Below, piece after piece: positions 1-5,381 of a stretch of 10,567 bases of DNA. The translations under genes were made by a program, and so were the position numbers. This DNA is from JBBSDV01 sp038240335 (GTDB lineage: Bacteria; Chloroflexota; Dehalococcoidia; DSTF01; JACRBR01): positions 1-10,567 of the forward strand of contig JBBSDV010000113.1 of the NCBI GenBank assembly GCA_038240335.1, written 5' to 3'. Position 1 is the stretch's first letter; each line of letters opens with the position of its first letter. The notes beneath the pieces are model-generated. The model was given only the letters and a program-made list of their open reading frames with translations. It did no database searches and was not told the DNA's origin.

Positions 1-73
1 AAGGCGCGACCGACACAGCGGCAGCGGCGAGTACGTTGAGGGCGACGAGTGCGAGCGGGATGTAACGAGCCAT
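1..73 (-). CDS. N-terminus of a probable exported or membrane-anchored protein (partial, runs off the window)
   Basis: Reading the minus strand from the ATG at 73-71 gives 24 codons beginning MARYIPLALVALNVLAAAA and continuing VSVAP to the window edge. A short positive N-region (one Arg) followed by about 18 hydrophobic, Ala- and Leu-rich residues looks like a signal peptide or uncleaved anchor. The start is supported by a strong ribosome binding site seven bases upstream. It is divergent from nuoA, so it is not part of the complex I operon. Nothing of the mature protein is visible, so no function can be given. It could be a lipoprotein, periplasmic enzyme or single-pass membrane protein. No cysteine lipobox is seen in the visible part. 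Confidence 0.7.
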   Translation of the reverse strand, partial: MARYIPLALVALNVLAAAAVSVAP

Positions 74-80
74 GCGACCT

Positions 81-86
81 ACCTCC
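81..86 (-). promoter_or_regulatory. Ribosome binding site of the minus-strand gene
   Basis: The minus strand reads GGAGGT here, followed by seven bases and the ATG at 73-71. This is a near-ideal Shine-Dalgarno sequence and spacing. It is what makes the 24-codon partial frame believable as a gene start. Confidence 0.75.
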
Positions 87-191
87 ATACTTTCTTTCTT
101 CTGTATGTAAGGAATCGGCAGCGATGACCCGCGCTTGAGGGTGCGGAGGCCCGTAGTGGGAGTTTCTCCTTCGGAGTTGATGCGTCCCTAA

Positions 192-286
192 GGGAAGCGG
201 GAAGCGAAAGGGAGCGGGAGCTCAGAGGCCGGAGGCCGGAGGCCGGGAGTCGCGAAGGGGAAGCGACGGCACGTGGGAGGTGAGAA
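192..286. repeat. Degenerate heptamer repeats, purine-rich on the plus strand
   Basis: Perfect head-to-tail heptamers occur as GGGAAGC twice (192-205) and AGGCCGG three times (226-246). GTGGGAG followed by GTGAGAA lies at 273-286. The last two units are the same kind of unit as those between nuoL and nuoM (GTGGGAG, ATGAGAA). The stretch between them is purine-rich but less clearly phased. Function is unknown. The rest of the divergent intergenic region (74-468) holds the other repeats and the promoter listed separately. The 87-190 part has a few short hairpins but no gene that I can support. Confidence 0.6.
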
Positions 287-321
287 GCCGAATCGCACAA
301 GCTGACACCATCACTAGCTAG

Positions 322-377
322 CGACGACCAACTGGCAACTGCCAACTACGAACGACCAACTACGAACGACGCACTAC
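322..377. repeat. Heptamer array of eight units upstream of nuoA
   Basis: The stretch divides without gaps into eight heptamers: CGACGAC, CAACTGG, CAACTGC, CAACTAC, GAACGAC, CAACTAC, GAACGAC, GCACTAC. Units 4-5 and 6-7 form an exact 14-bp tandem duplication (342-369 in a rotated register). On the opposite strand the units read like GTAGTTG and GCAGTTG, related in style to the CTGGTRA units after nuoK. The array ends nine bases before the putative nuoA promoter. Confidence 0.8.
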
Positions 378-385
378 CGCCAGCG

Positions 386-414
386 TTGTTTGGGCCAAAC
401 CTCTGTGATAGCAT
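386..414 (+). promoter_or_regulatory. Possible nuoA promoter with an overlapping 13-bp palindrome
   Basis: TTGTTT at 386-391 (matches the first three bases of the TTGACA box) and TAGCAT at 409-414 (four of six to TATAAT) are 17 bp apart, about 55 bp before the nuoA start. A palindrome, GTTTGG-G-CCAAAC, lies at 388-400, covering part of the -35 box and the spacer, where a repressor would block polymerase. The palindrome is seen directly. The promoter match is weak, and the operator role is inference. Confidence 0.3.
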
Positions 415-468
415 CTTGCTGCCGGATAGCGTCGAAATTCACAAACTTTTGGTTCGGAGCATCAGCCG

Positions 469-840
469 GTGATCGAGCAGTTCGGGCGGGCCGGATTTCT
501 CCTCGTATTCGCGGTGATCTTTCCGCTGATTCCGATCGTCGCGTCCGTCGCCCTAGGCGTCTTCAAGATTCGGCCGAGCGCTCCGGATCCGATCAAATCA
601 TCGATCTATGAATGCGGGATGGTGCCGATCGGCGACGCGCACGTGCGCTACAACGTCCGCTACTACCTGTTCGCGCTGCTCTTCGTCGTCTTCGATGTCG
701 AGGCCGTCTTCCTCTACCCGTGGGCGGTGGCATATCGCCGGCTCGGGGTCTACGCGTTCATCGAGGCGCTTATCTTCATCACGATTCTGTTCATCGGGTA
801 CGCCTACGCCTGGCGCAAACGCGCGATGGAGTGGCTCTGA
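469..840 (+). CDS. nuoA: NADH-quinone oxidoreductase subunit A
   Basis: NuoA (ND3 homologue) is a small subunit of the complex I membrane arm, next to the quinone channel and NuoH. The 123-aa product has the expected three membrane helices (about residues 8-31, 63-86 and 95-115). It has the loop with YECG (47-50), whose Cys49 matches the conformation-sensitive loop cysteine of the family. It also has the second-helix signature YYLFAL...FDVEAVFLYPWA (65-86), with the conserved acidic pair Asp76 and Glu78. The start is GTG at 469, chosen because GGAG at 456-459 lies nine bases upstream and the length matches the family. It is the first gene of the cluster. Its TGA overlaps the next ATG by one base (TGATG), so nuoC is translationally coupled. 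NuoB, the usual next gene, is missing. Confidence 0.95.
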   Translation: MIEQFGRAGFLLVFAVIFPLIPIVASVALGVFKIRPSAPDPIKSSIYECGMVPIGDAHVRYNVRYYLFALLFVVFDVEAVFLYPWAVAYRRLGVYAFIEALIFITILFIGYAYAWRKRAMEWL

Positions 841-1391
841 TGCCGCATCCCGTCACCATCACGCTGTCGGGCGAGCAGGTCGCCGCGATCCTTCGAGCGA
901 AGCTGCCCGACGCGGTGCGCAGCGTCGCGGCCACGTGGGTCGTTCTCGAGCCGGAGCAGGCGTTCGAGGCGATGCGCATCATCCGTGACGACGAGACGCT
1001 CGACGGCAAGTTCCTCATCCAACTCTGTAGCGTAGACATGATCACGAGCATCGAGATGGTCTACCACTTCGCTTCGCTCGCCCAGAATCACATGTTCGAG
1101 GTGAAGATTCCGGCGGACCACGAACGGCCGATCGTCGCATCGATCAGCCCGCTGTGGCAGGGGGCGTGGCTGCAGGAGCGCGAGGTATACGACCTGATGG
1201 GCGTCCACTTCGAGGGGCACCCGAACCTGACGCGGTTGTTCCTCTGGGATTCGTTCCCGGGCCATCCGCTGCGGAAGGATTTCATGTCGCTTCCCGGTGG
1301 CCAGAAGCCCGGCCTGAGCCAGTTCCCGAAGCAGGTGGTCGGCCAGACGGGGCAAGAGTTTCGCCCGGAACACCCGGGAACGGGCCGCTGA
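840..1391 (+). CDS. nuoC: NADH-quinone oxidoreductase subunit C
   Basis: NuoC (30-kDa subunit) packs against NuoD in the connecting module of complex I, on the cytoplasmic side of the membrane, and carries no cofactor. The 183-aa product has the family block EREVYDLMGVHFEGHPNL at 113-130, followed by RLFLWDSFPGHPLRKDF (132-148). The C-terminal tail ends HPGTGR. The ATG at 840-842 overlaps the nuoA stop by one base, and GGAG at 828-831 inside the end of nuoA is correctly spaced. The stop at 1389-1391 is in the same reading frame as nuoD. The 28 intervening codons contain no other stop, so one TGA separates this arrangement from a NuoCD fusion of the type known in Escherichia coli. Confidence 0.95.
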   Translation: MPHPVTITLSGEQVAAILRAKLPDAVRSVAATWVVLEPEQAFEAMRIIRDDETLDGKFLIQLCSVDMITSIEMVYHFASLAQNHMFEVKIPADHERPIVASISPLWQGAWLQEREVYDLMGVHFEGHPNLTRLFLWDSFPGHPLRKDFMSLPGGQKPGLSQFPKQVVGQTGQEFRPEHPGTGR

Positions 1392-1396
1392 CAGCG

Positions 1397-1479
1397 GCAG
1401 ATCGGAGGTCGGAGGTCAGGAGCACGACCGGCGCGCAGTGAGGCGCGACGCATCGCTATCCCATCTCCCACGTCCATGC
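1397..1479. repeat. Opposed heptamer units between nuoC and nuoD
   Basis: On the left, GCAGATC, GGAGGTC, GGAGGTC and AGGAGCA run in phase from 1397 to 1424. On the right, TCCCATC, TCCCACG and TCCATGC run in phase from 1459 to 1479, the last covering the nuoD ATG. The right units are of the complementary-strand type (their complements read GATGGGA and CGTGGGA), so the two sides face each other as an imperfect dyad. No Shine-Dalgarno sequence is visible in the pyrimidine-rich right side, which directly precedes nuoD. Confidence 0.65.
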
Positions 1480-2582
1480 CGATCAAGTCAGAGCCCGTCG
1501 AAGTCAACATTGGGCCGCAGCACCCCAGCACGCATGGCGTCTTCCGCATGGTCGCGAAGATCGACGGCGAGCGGATCGTCGACGTGAACATGGTCGTCGG
1601 CTACCTCCATCGCAGCATGGAGAAGCTAGCGGAGGAGCGAACGTTCACGCAGAACATCCCCTTCACCGACCGCATGGACTACCTCGCCGCCATGTCGGGC
1701 AATCTTGGCTATTGCCTCTCCGTCGAAAAGCTCGCCGGCGTCGAGGTGCCGGAGCGCGCGCAGTACCTGCGGGTCATTTTCGGCGAGTTGCAGCGCGTTG
1801 CCAGCCACTGCATGGCGACCGGCGCCTTCATCAACGACTGCGGCGCCTGGCAGACGCCCGTCATGTACACCTTCCGCGATCGCGAGAAGGTGCTCGATCT
1901 GTTCGAGATGACGTGCGGGGCCCGGCTGACGACGAACTACATGCGCATCGGGGGCGTCTCGTACGACATCCCGGAGCAGTTCCTGCCGGCGCTCGACAAT
2001 CTCGTCAATACGGAGCTGCCCGGCAGCTTCGAGGAGTACGAGCAGCTGCTTGTCGGCAACGAGATCATCATGATGCGCGCGCGCGACGTCGGCGTTGTGA
2101 CGCCCGAGATGGCGATCAACGCTTCGCTCAGCGGACCCATGCTGCGTAGCGCCGGCATCGCCTGGGATCTTCGGAAGGCCGATCCGTATTGCGGCTACGA
2201 TCGCTTCAACTTCGATATTCCCGTCGGTTACAACGGCGACGCCTATGACCGGATGATCATCCGCATCGAGGAAATGAAACAGAGCCTGCGCATTATCCGC
2301 CAGGCGATGCACGACCTGCCCGGCGGCCCGCACAAGACCGACGTGCCGTTGGCGCTGCGCCCGCCCGCCGGCGAGGCCTATTCGCGCGTAGAGTCGCCGA
2401 AGGGCGAGCTTGGCTTTTACGTCGTGAGCGACGGCGGCCCGGCGCCGTACCGCTGGCACGTGCGCGCCCCCTCGTTGATCAACCTCAGCGTGCTGCGCGA
2501 GATGACGATCGGAAAGACGATCGCCGATGCCATCGTCACGCTCGGCAGCATCGACATCAACGTCGGCGAGGTCGACCGATGA
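1476..2582 (+). CDS. nuoD: NADH-quinone oxidoreductase subunit D
   Basis: NuoD (49-kDa subunit) forms, with NuoB and NuoH, the quinone-reducing site of complex I. The 368-aa product is complete. It has NIGPQHPSTHG at 11-21, where His20 aligns with the quinone-binding His38 of Thermus Nqo4. DRMDYL at 65-70 contains Tyr69, which aligns with Tyr87. Next come CGARLTTNYMRIGG, then DPYCGYDRFNFDIPVGYNGD, the block ESPKGELGFYVVSDGG, and the family-typical end GSIDINVGEVDR. Hydrogenase-type nickel-ligand CxxC motifs are absent, so this is a NuoD and not a [NiFe]-hydrogenase large subunit. The ATG at 1476 gives the usual N-terminus, but no ribosome binding site precedes it. No in-frame ATG, GTG or TTG lies between the nuoC stop and this codon. 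The stop overlaps the nuoH ATG (ATGA). Confidence 0.96.
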   Translation: MPIKSEPVEVNIGPQHPSTHGVFRMVAKIDGERIVDVNMVVGYLHRSMEKLAEERTFTQNIPFTDRMDYLAAMSGNLGYCLSVEKLAGVEVPERAQYLRVIFGELQRVASHCMATGAFINDCGAWQTPVMYTFRDREKVLDLFEMTCGARLTTNYMRIGGVSYDIPEQFLPALDNLVNTELPGSFEEYEQLLVGNEIIMMRARDVGVVTPEMAINASLSGPMLRSAGIAWDLRKADPYCGYDRFNFDIPVGYNGDAYDRMIIRIEEMKQSLRIIRQAMHDLPGGPHKTDVPLALRPPAGEAYSRVESPKGELGFYVVSDGGPAPYRWHVRAPSLINLSVLREMTIGKTIADAIVTLGSIDINVGEVDR

Positions 2583-3898
2583 TCATGCTCGCCTCGCTGC
2601 TGACGATCGTCACGCACCACTGGTTCGATATCCGCGATCTCTCGAACCTGAGCGGCGCGATCTACGACATCCTGCGCGACGACCTCAATTTTCCGAACTG
2701 GCTGATCTACGTGATCTCGGCGCTGCTCGGCACGCTCGGCATCATCTCGTTCATCGGCGGCGTTGCGGTCATCAACATCTGGGTCGAGCGGCGCGTCGTC
2801 GGCCGCATGCAGTCGCGGCTCGGGCCGAACCGCCTCGGCCCGTTCGGCCTGCTGCAGCCGATCGCCGACGCGATCAAGTTGATGCAAAAAGAAGTGTTGC
2901 AGCCGACCTCCGCGCCCGGCATCGTCTTCACGCTGGCGCCGATTCTCTTCACGGTGCCGGGCATCGCGATCATGGCGGTGCTGCCGTGGGGCCGCAACAT
3001 GACGCTCGCCAGCCTCGATGTCGGACTGCTGTACATCCTCGGCGTCTCGTCGTTGGCAGCGCTCTCAGTCTTCATGGCCGGCTACAGCTCGAACAACAAG
3101 TACTCGCTGTTCGGCGCGATGCGCGCGATCGCCATGCTGGTCAGCTACGAGATTCCGATCGTCGTCGCGCTGCTCGGCATCGTGCTGTTCGCCGGCACGA
3201 TGAACCTCCAGGGCATCGTCCTGTTCCAGGAGGATCACTGGACCCTGATGATCCTTCTTCAGCCGCTGGCCTTCCTCGTCTACTTCTTCTCCGTCTCCGC
3301 CGAGCTCAACCGTACGCCGGCCGACATCTCGGAGGCGGAGTCGGAGATTGTCGGCGGCTACCACACCGAGTACTCCGGCATGAAGTTCGGCCTGTTTTAC
3401 GCCGCCGAACTGATCAACGCCGTCGCCGTGTCGGCGATCATCTCGACGCTCTTTCTCGGCGGCTGGTGGCTGTACAAGGTCGACGAGATCGTTCCGGGCT
3501 GGATGATCTACATCGGGAAGATTTACACCGTGTACTTCCTGTTCGTATGGACGCGCGGTACGCTTCCGCGATTCCGTATCGATCAGCTGCTCGCATTCGC
3601 GTGGAAGTGGCTGACGCCGATGGCGCTCTCGAACGTCGTGCTGGTCGCCGCGGAGGTGCTGATCTGGGACGAGAGCGGCTGGAGCGCCGGCATCCTGATC
3701 CCGGCGTACATCGTGATCAACAACGTGCTCGCCGGCGTCATCGTGTTCAGCTTTGTCCGCCTGCTCTCGCCAAAGTTCCAGCGCTTCCCGGATACGCTGC
3801 GCTTCTACCCGAACATCGATGTGCCATCGCTGCCCGCCGTCGCGGCGCATCCGGAGCCGCGCGCCGACCTACCCGCACCCGGCGCGCGGCCGATATGA
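2579..3898 (+). CDS. nuoH: NADH-quinone oxidoreductase subunit H
   Basis: NuoH (ND1 homologue) anchors the connecting module in the membrane and shapes the quinone tunnel and the first proton path. The 439-aa product has about eight or nine membrane helices. It has the signature WVERRVVGRMQSRLGPNRLG (69-87), the cytoplasmic loop AELNRTPADISEAESEIVGG (241-260) followed by YHTEYSGMKFGLF, and WTRGTLPRFRIDQLL at 324-338. The loop glutamates (Glu252, 254, 256 and 264) are retained. Most family members have Phe-Asp where this one has Ala247-Asp248. The protein is longer than the usual 325-365 residues: about 40 residues precede the first core helix and a Pro/Ala-rich tail of about 40 residues follows the last. 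The ATG overlaps the nuoD stop and has GAGG at 2568-2571. NuoI, the usual next gene, is missing. Confidence 0.95.
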   Translation: MIMLASLLTIVTHHWFDIRDLSNLSGAIYDILRDDLNFPNWLIYVISALLGTLGIISFIGGVAVINIWVERRVVGRMQSRLGPNRLGPFGLLQPIADAIKLMQKEVLQPTSAPGIVFTLAPILFTVPGIAIMAVLPWGRNMTLASLDVGLLYILGVSSLAALSVFMAGYSSNNKYSLFGAMRAIAMLVSYEIPIVVALLGIVLFAGTMNLQGIVLFQEDHWTLMILLQPLAFLVYFFSVSAELNRTPADISEAESEIVGGYHTEYSGMKFGLFYAAELINAVAVSAIISTLFLGGWWLYKVDEIVPGWMIYIGKIYTVYFLFVWTRGTLPRFRIDQLLAFAWKWLTPMALSNVVLVAAEVLIWDESGWSAGILIPAYIVINNVLAGVIVFSFVRLLSPKFQRFPDTLRFYPNIDVPSLPAVAAHPEPRADLPAPGARPI

Positions 3899-3918
3899 GC
3901 GCGAGGGAGCGCCAGTGA
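3895..3918 (+). other. Seven-codon mini-frame joining nuoH to nuoJ
   Basis: ATG at 3895-3897 overlaps the nuoH stop (ATGA). The frame encodes MSARERQ and ends at TGA 3916-3918, which overlaps the nuoJ GTG (GTGA). It contains the nuoJ ribosome binding site (GGAG, 3906-3909). A similar frame, MQAKARQ at 7699-7722, precedes nuoM; the two 24-base stretches agree at 18 positions. Translation is unproven. It may serve only to hand ribosomes from one gene to the next. Confidence 0.35.
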
Positions 3919-4448
3919 TCGAAGACACCGGCATTGTCGTCGCCTTCTGGGTGCTCGCCGTGACGACGATCGGCTGCGCGCTGATGGTCGCCGCCGTGCG
4001 CGATCTGCTGCAGGCTGTCCTGTTCCTGGCGCTGACGTTCGTCGGCGTCGCCGGCATCTACATCGTGCTGTCGGCGGACTTCGTCGCCGTCGTCCAGGTG
4101 CTGATCTACGCCGGCGCGATCGCCGTGCTGATGACGTTCGCCGTGATGCTCACACCCGCCGCCGATCGCGGAAACTCCGAGACAATGTTCCAGGCGCCGG
4201 CGGCCATTCTCGCCGGCCTCGTGCTCGCCGTCATCGTCTTCGTCGCGTATGACACGACGTGGCAGATCTCTGGCCGCGGCGCGTTCCCGGCGACCGCGGC
4301 GTCGCTCGGCGAAGCCTTTCTCAAGCCCTACGCCGTGCCGTTCGAGGTGGCGTCGGTGCTGCTGATGACGGCGATGATCGGCGCCATCGTCCTGACGAAG
4401 GAAGACGACGGCGACTATGCGCTCGAGCAGGGGGATGACCATGCCTGA
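3915..4448 (+). CDS. nuoJ: NADH-quinone oxidoreductase subunit J
   Basis: NuoJ (ND6 homologue) is a membrane-arm subunit whose third helix changes conformation during turnover and links the quinone site to the pumping subunits. The 177-aa product has five predicted helices. It has the core motif VQVLIYAGAIAVLMTFAVML around the third helix and the C-terminal block PYAVPFEVASVLLMTAMIGA. An acidic tail (KEDDGDYALEQGDDHA) follows. The GTG at 3915 was chosen over an in-frame upstream extension to 3753 because the extension lies inside nuoH, GGAG at 3906-3909 is five bases away, and MIEDTGIVVAF fits the family N-terminus. It follows nuoH by 16 bases and overlaps nuoK by eight, so all three are probably co-translated. 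Confidence 0.94.
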   Translation: MIEDTGIVVAFWVLAVTTIGCALMVAAVRDLLQAVLFLALTFVGVAGIYIVLSADFVAVVQVLIYAGAIAVLMTFAVMLTPAADRGNSETMFQAPAAILAGLVLAVIVFVAYDTTWQISGRGAFPATAASLGEAFLKPYAVPFEVASVLLMTAMIGAIVLTKEDDGDYALEQGDDHA

Positions 4449-4776
4449 GTTGCCACTGCTCGCGTCGTTGCAGCTCGAGCAGGTGCTCGTCGTCGGCGGC
4501 ATCCTGTTCGCGATCGGCCTCTACCTCGCGCTCTCGAAGCGCAACGCCGTCGGCATCCTGATGGGCGTCGAGCTGATGCTGAATGCCGTCAACGTGACGC
4601 TGCTCGCGTTCTCGCGCTTCGTCGTCTCGCCGCGCCCGCTCGATGGCCAAGTGTTCGCCGTCTTCGTGATCACCGTCGCCGCCGCCGAGGCGTCGGTCGC
4701 GCTCGCGCTCGCCGTCTCCGTGTACAAGCACCGTGAGACCGTGAACATCGACGAGATCGACTTACTGAGATGGTGA
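4441..4776 (+). CDS. nuoK: NADH-quinone oxidoreductase subunit K
   Basis: NuoK (ND4L homologue) is a three-helix membrane-arm subunit that carries two buried glutamates in the proton path. The 111-aa product has GVELMLNAVN with Glu44, and VAAAEASVALAL with Glu83. These match Glu36 and Glu72 of the Escherichia coli protein, with a loop about three residues longer between them. The start at 4441 was preferred to ATGs at 4417 and 4435, because AGGGGG at 4429-4434 lies six bases upstream and the length fits the family of about 100 residues. It overlaps the nuoJ end by eight bases. The stop codon lies in TGGTGA, which is also the first unit of the following heptamer array. It closes the tightly packed first half of the operon. 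Confidence 0.94.
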   Translation: MPELPLLASLQLEQVLVVGGILFAIGLYLALSKRNAVGILMGVELMLNAVNVTLLAFSRFVVSPRPLDGQVFAVFVITVAAAEASVALALAVSVYKHRETVNIDEIDLLRW

Positions 4777-4847
4777 TCTGGTGATTAGTGACTGGTGACT
4801 GGTAGCGGAGAACCTGGTGGCTGGTAACTGGGACCTGCGAATCAGGA
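4771..4847. repeat. CTGGTRA-type heptamer array after nuoK
   Basis: Units run in phase from the nuoK stop. TGGTGAT and CTGGTGA are followed by TTAGTGA, CTGGTGA and CTGGTAG (4771-4805), then a diverged CGGAGAA. After a one-base slip come CTGGTGG, CTGGTAA, CTGGGAC, CTGCGAA and TCAGGAC (4814-4848). Two more units, TTGGTGA and CTGGTGA, stand apart at 4899-4912. This is the only array here with the CTGGT core in this orientation. It opens the 403-bp gap between nuoK and the small gene. Confidence 0.8.
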
Positions 4848-4859
4848 CTGGGGGAAGCG

Positions 4860-4920
4860 AGAGCACCGAGAAACGGGGAAACAGGTACGGCGAGCTGATT
4901 GGTGACTGGTGAGGTGCTCT
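4860..4920. repeat. Eight-bp inverted repeat with a 45-base loop
   Basis: AGAGCACC at 4860-4867 is the exact reverse complement of GGTGCTCT at 4913-4920. The right arm directly follows two CTGGTGA-type heptamers. It could be a weak hairpin or a fossil end-pair of a small element. No open reading frame or target duplication supports the latter. Confidence 0.4.
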
Positions 4921-4952
4921 GAATTGTCAATAGTTGCGAAATGCGATGTGAC

Positions 4953-4974
4953 GCGTACGCCTCGATGCGCATCG
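4953..4974. promoter_or_regulatory. Two adjacent perfect palindromes
   Basis: GCGTACGC (4953-4960) and CGATGCGCATCG (4963-4974) are perfect palindromes of 8 and 12 bp, two bases apart. They lie 206 bp before the small gene and before the terminator-like hairpin. A protein-binding site is possible but not shown. The remainder, 4975-4999 and 5061-5179, contains nothing I can assign. Confidence 0.3.
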
Positions 4975-4999
4975 TTGATTGAGTAAAGCGGGAGTGCAG

Positions 5000-5060
5000 A
5001 GGGCGCAGCGCCTTTGCCGGAGGTTCGGGGGTGTCCCCCGAAGATTCTCTCTCATTTCCT
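5000..5060 (+). terminator. Double-hairpin terminator-like element inside the operon
   Basis: The first hairpin is AGGGCG-CAG-CGCCTT (5000-5014, one G-U pair). The second is a perfect 8-bp stem, TTCGGGGG-TGT-CCCCCGAA (5024-5042). A moderately T-rich run (GATTCTCTCTCATTTCCT, 5043-5060) follows on the plus strand; the minus-strand side has no T-run. The very stable stem points to intrinsic termination or to a 3'-end stabiliser for the nuoA-K transcript. The tail is not a clean U-tract, so termination may be partial. Confidence 0.5.
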
Positions 5061-5179
5061 AATCTGTATCCGGGTACGCGGGAGCGGACGCGGCGAGTGA
5101 GGCGACAAAGTCGGTCGATGGCGATGATGGGTTTTGGTCACGAAACTAAAGAAGCGTCGGAAGCAGGGCACTAGTAGAG

Positions 5180-5371
5180 ATGTGGACAAAACTGCTGGAC
5201 GTGAGCAATGGCTATGCCGCCGAGGTGTGGAAGGAGCTCTTCGACGCCGAGGGCGTGTCGAACCGCGTCGTCCCGCCGATCGCCGGCGACGCGCCGATGG
5301 CGCAACCCCGCGAGATCTGGGTGCCGGACAGCAAGACCCACGTCGCGCAAGAGATCATGCGGAAGATTTAG
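5180..5371 (+). CDS. Small DUF2007-like (putative signal-transducing) protein
   Basis: The 63-aa soluble product begins MWTKLLDVSNGYAAEVWKEL and ends HVAQEIMRKI. Its layout matches the small DUF2007-type fold. A first strand and a helix with AAEVWKELFDAEGVSNRVV match the family's alternating 'change of residues, longer helix, then a Gly-containing turn'. A loop with proline follows, then a strand EIWVPDSK and a helix HVAQEIMRKI, matching the usual 'V(V/L)VPxxxxxxAxxIL' end. Members are small alpha/beta domains of unproven role, sometimes called putative signal transducers. No membrane segment or metal motif is present. The ATG at 5180 has only a poor ribosome binding site. It sits between nuoK and nuoL, after the terminator-like hairpin. 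It could be an accessory or assembly protein of complex I, or a passenger. The family assignment is by eye. Confidence 0.65.
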   Translation: MWTKLLDVSNGYAAEVWKELFDAEGVSNRVVPPIAGDAPMAQPREIWVPDSKTHVAQEIMRKI

Positions 5372-5381
5372 CGGGTCGGGC

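Noticed and set aside
140..190. Possible riboswitch on the minus strand (a CCGAAGGAG...AACTCC stretch recalls a glycine-riboswitch core)
   Set aside because: The other conserved parts of the glycine class are absent, and features of the c-di-AMP and c-di-GMP classes are also not found. Only short hairpins remain.
79..345. 88-codon minus-strand frame
   Set aside because: It is encoded by heptamer and purine-rich repeats, overlaps the ribosome binding site of the real minus-strand gene, and has a composition resembling no protein family.
322..377. CRISPR array
   Set aside because: Units are only seven bases, contiguous and degenerate, with no spacers and no cas genes.
1626..2459. Long antisense frame opposite nuoD (similar ones lie opposite nuoH, nuoL, nuoM and nuoN)
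   Set aside because: These are mirror frames produced by G/C-rich third positions. Their proteins are Arg/Asp/His-rich without domains, and the sense strand encodes textbook Nuo subunits.
3753..3914. Upstream extension of nuoJ
   Set aside because: It lies inside the conserved end of nuoH. The GTG at 3915 has a proper ribosome binding site and gives the family N-terminus.
840..3918. Hidden or broken nuoB or nuoI between nuoA-nuoC or nuoH-nuoJ
   Set aside because: The junctions are a one-base overlap and a 16-base gap. No cysteine motifs (CxxCxxCxxxCP or the NuoB Cys pattern) are found in the frames examined there or in the gaps.
4860..4920. Miniature transposable element bounded by the 8-bp inverted repeat
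   Set aside because: Only 61 bp long, no target-site duplication is apparent, and no second copy occurs in the window.
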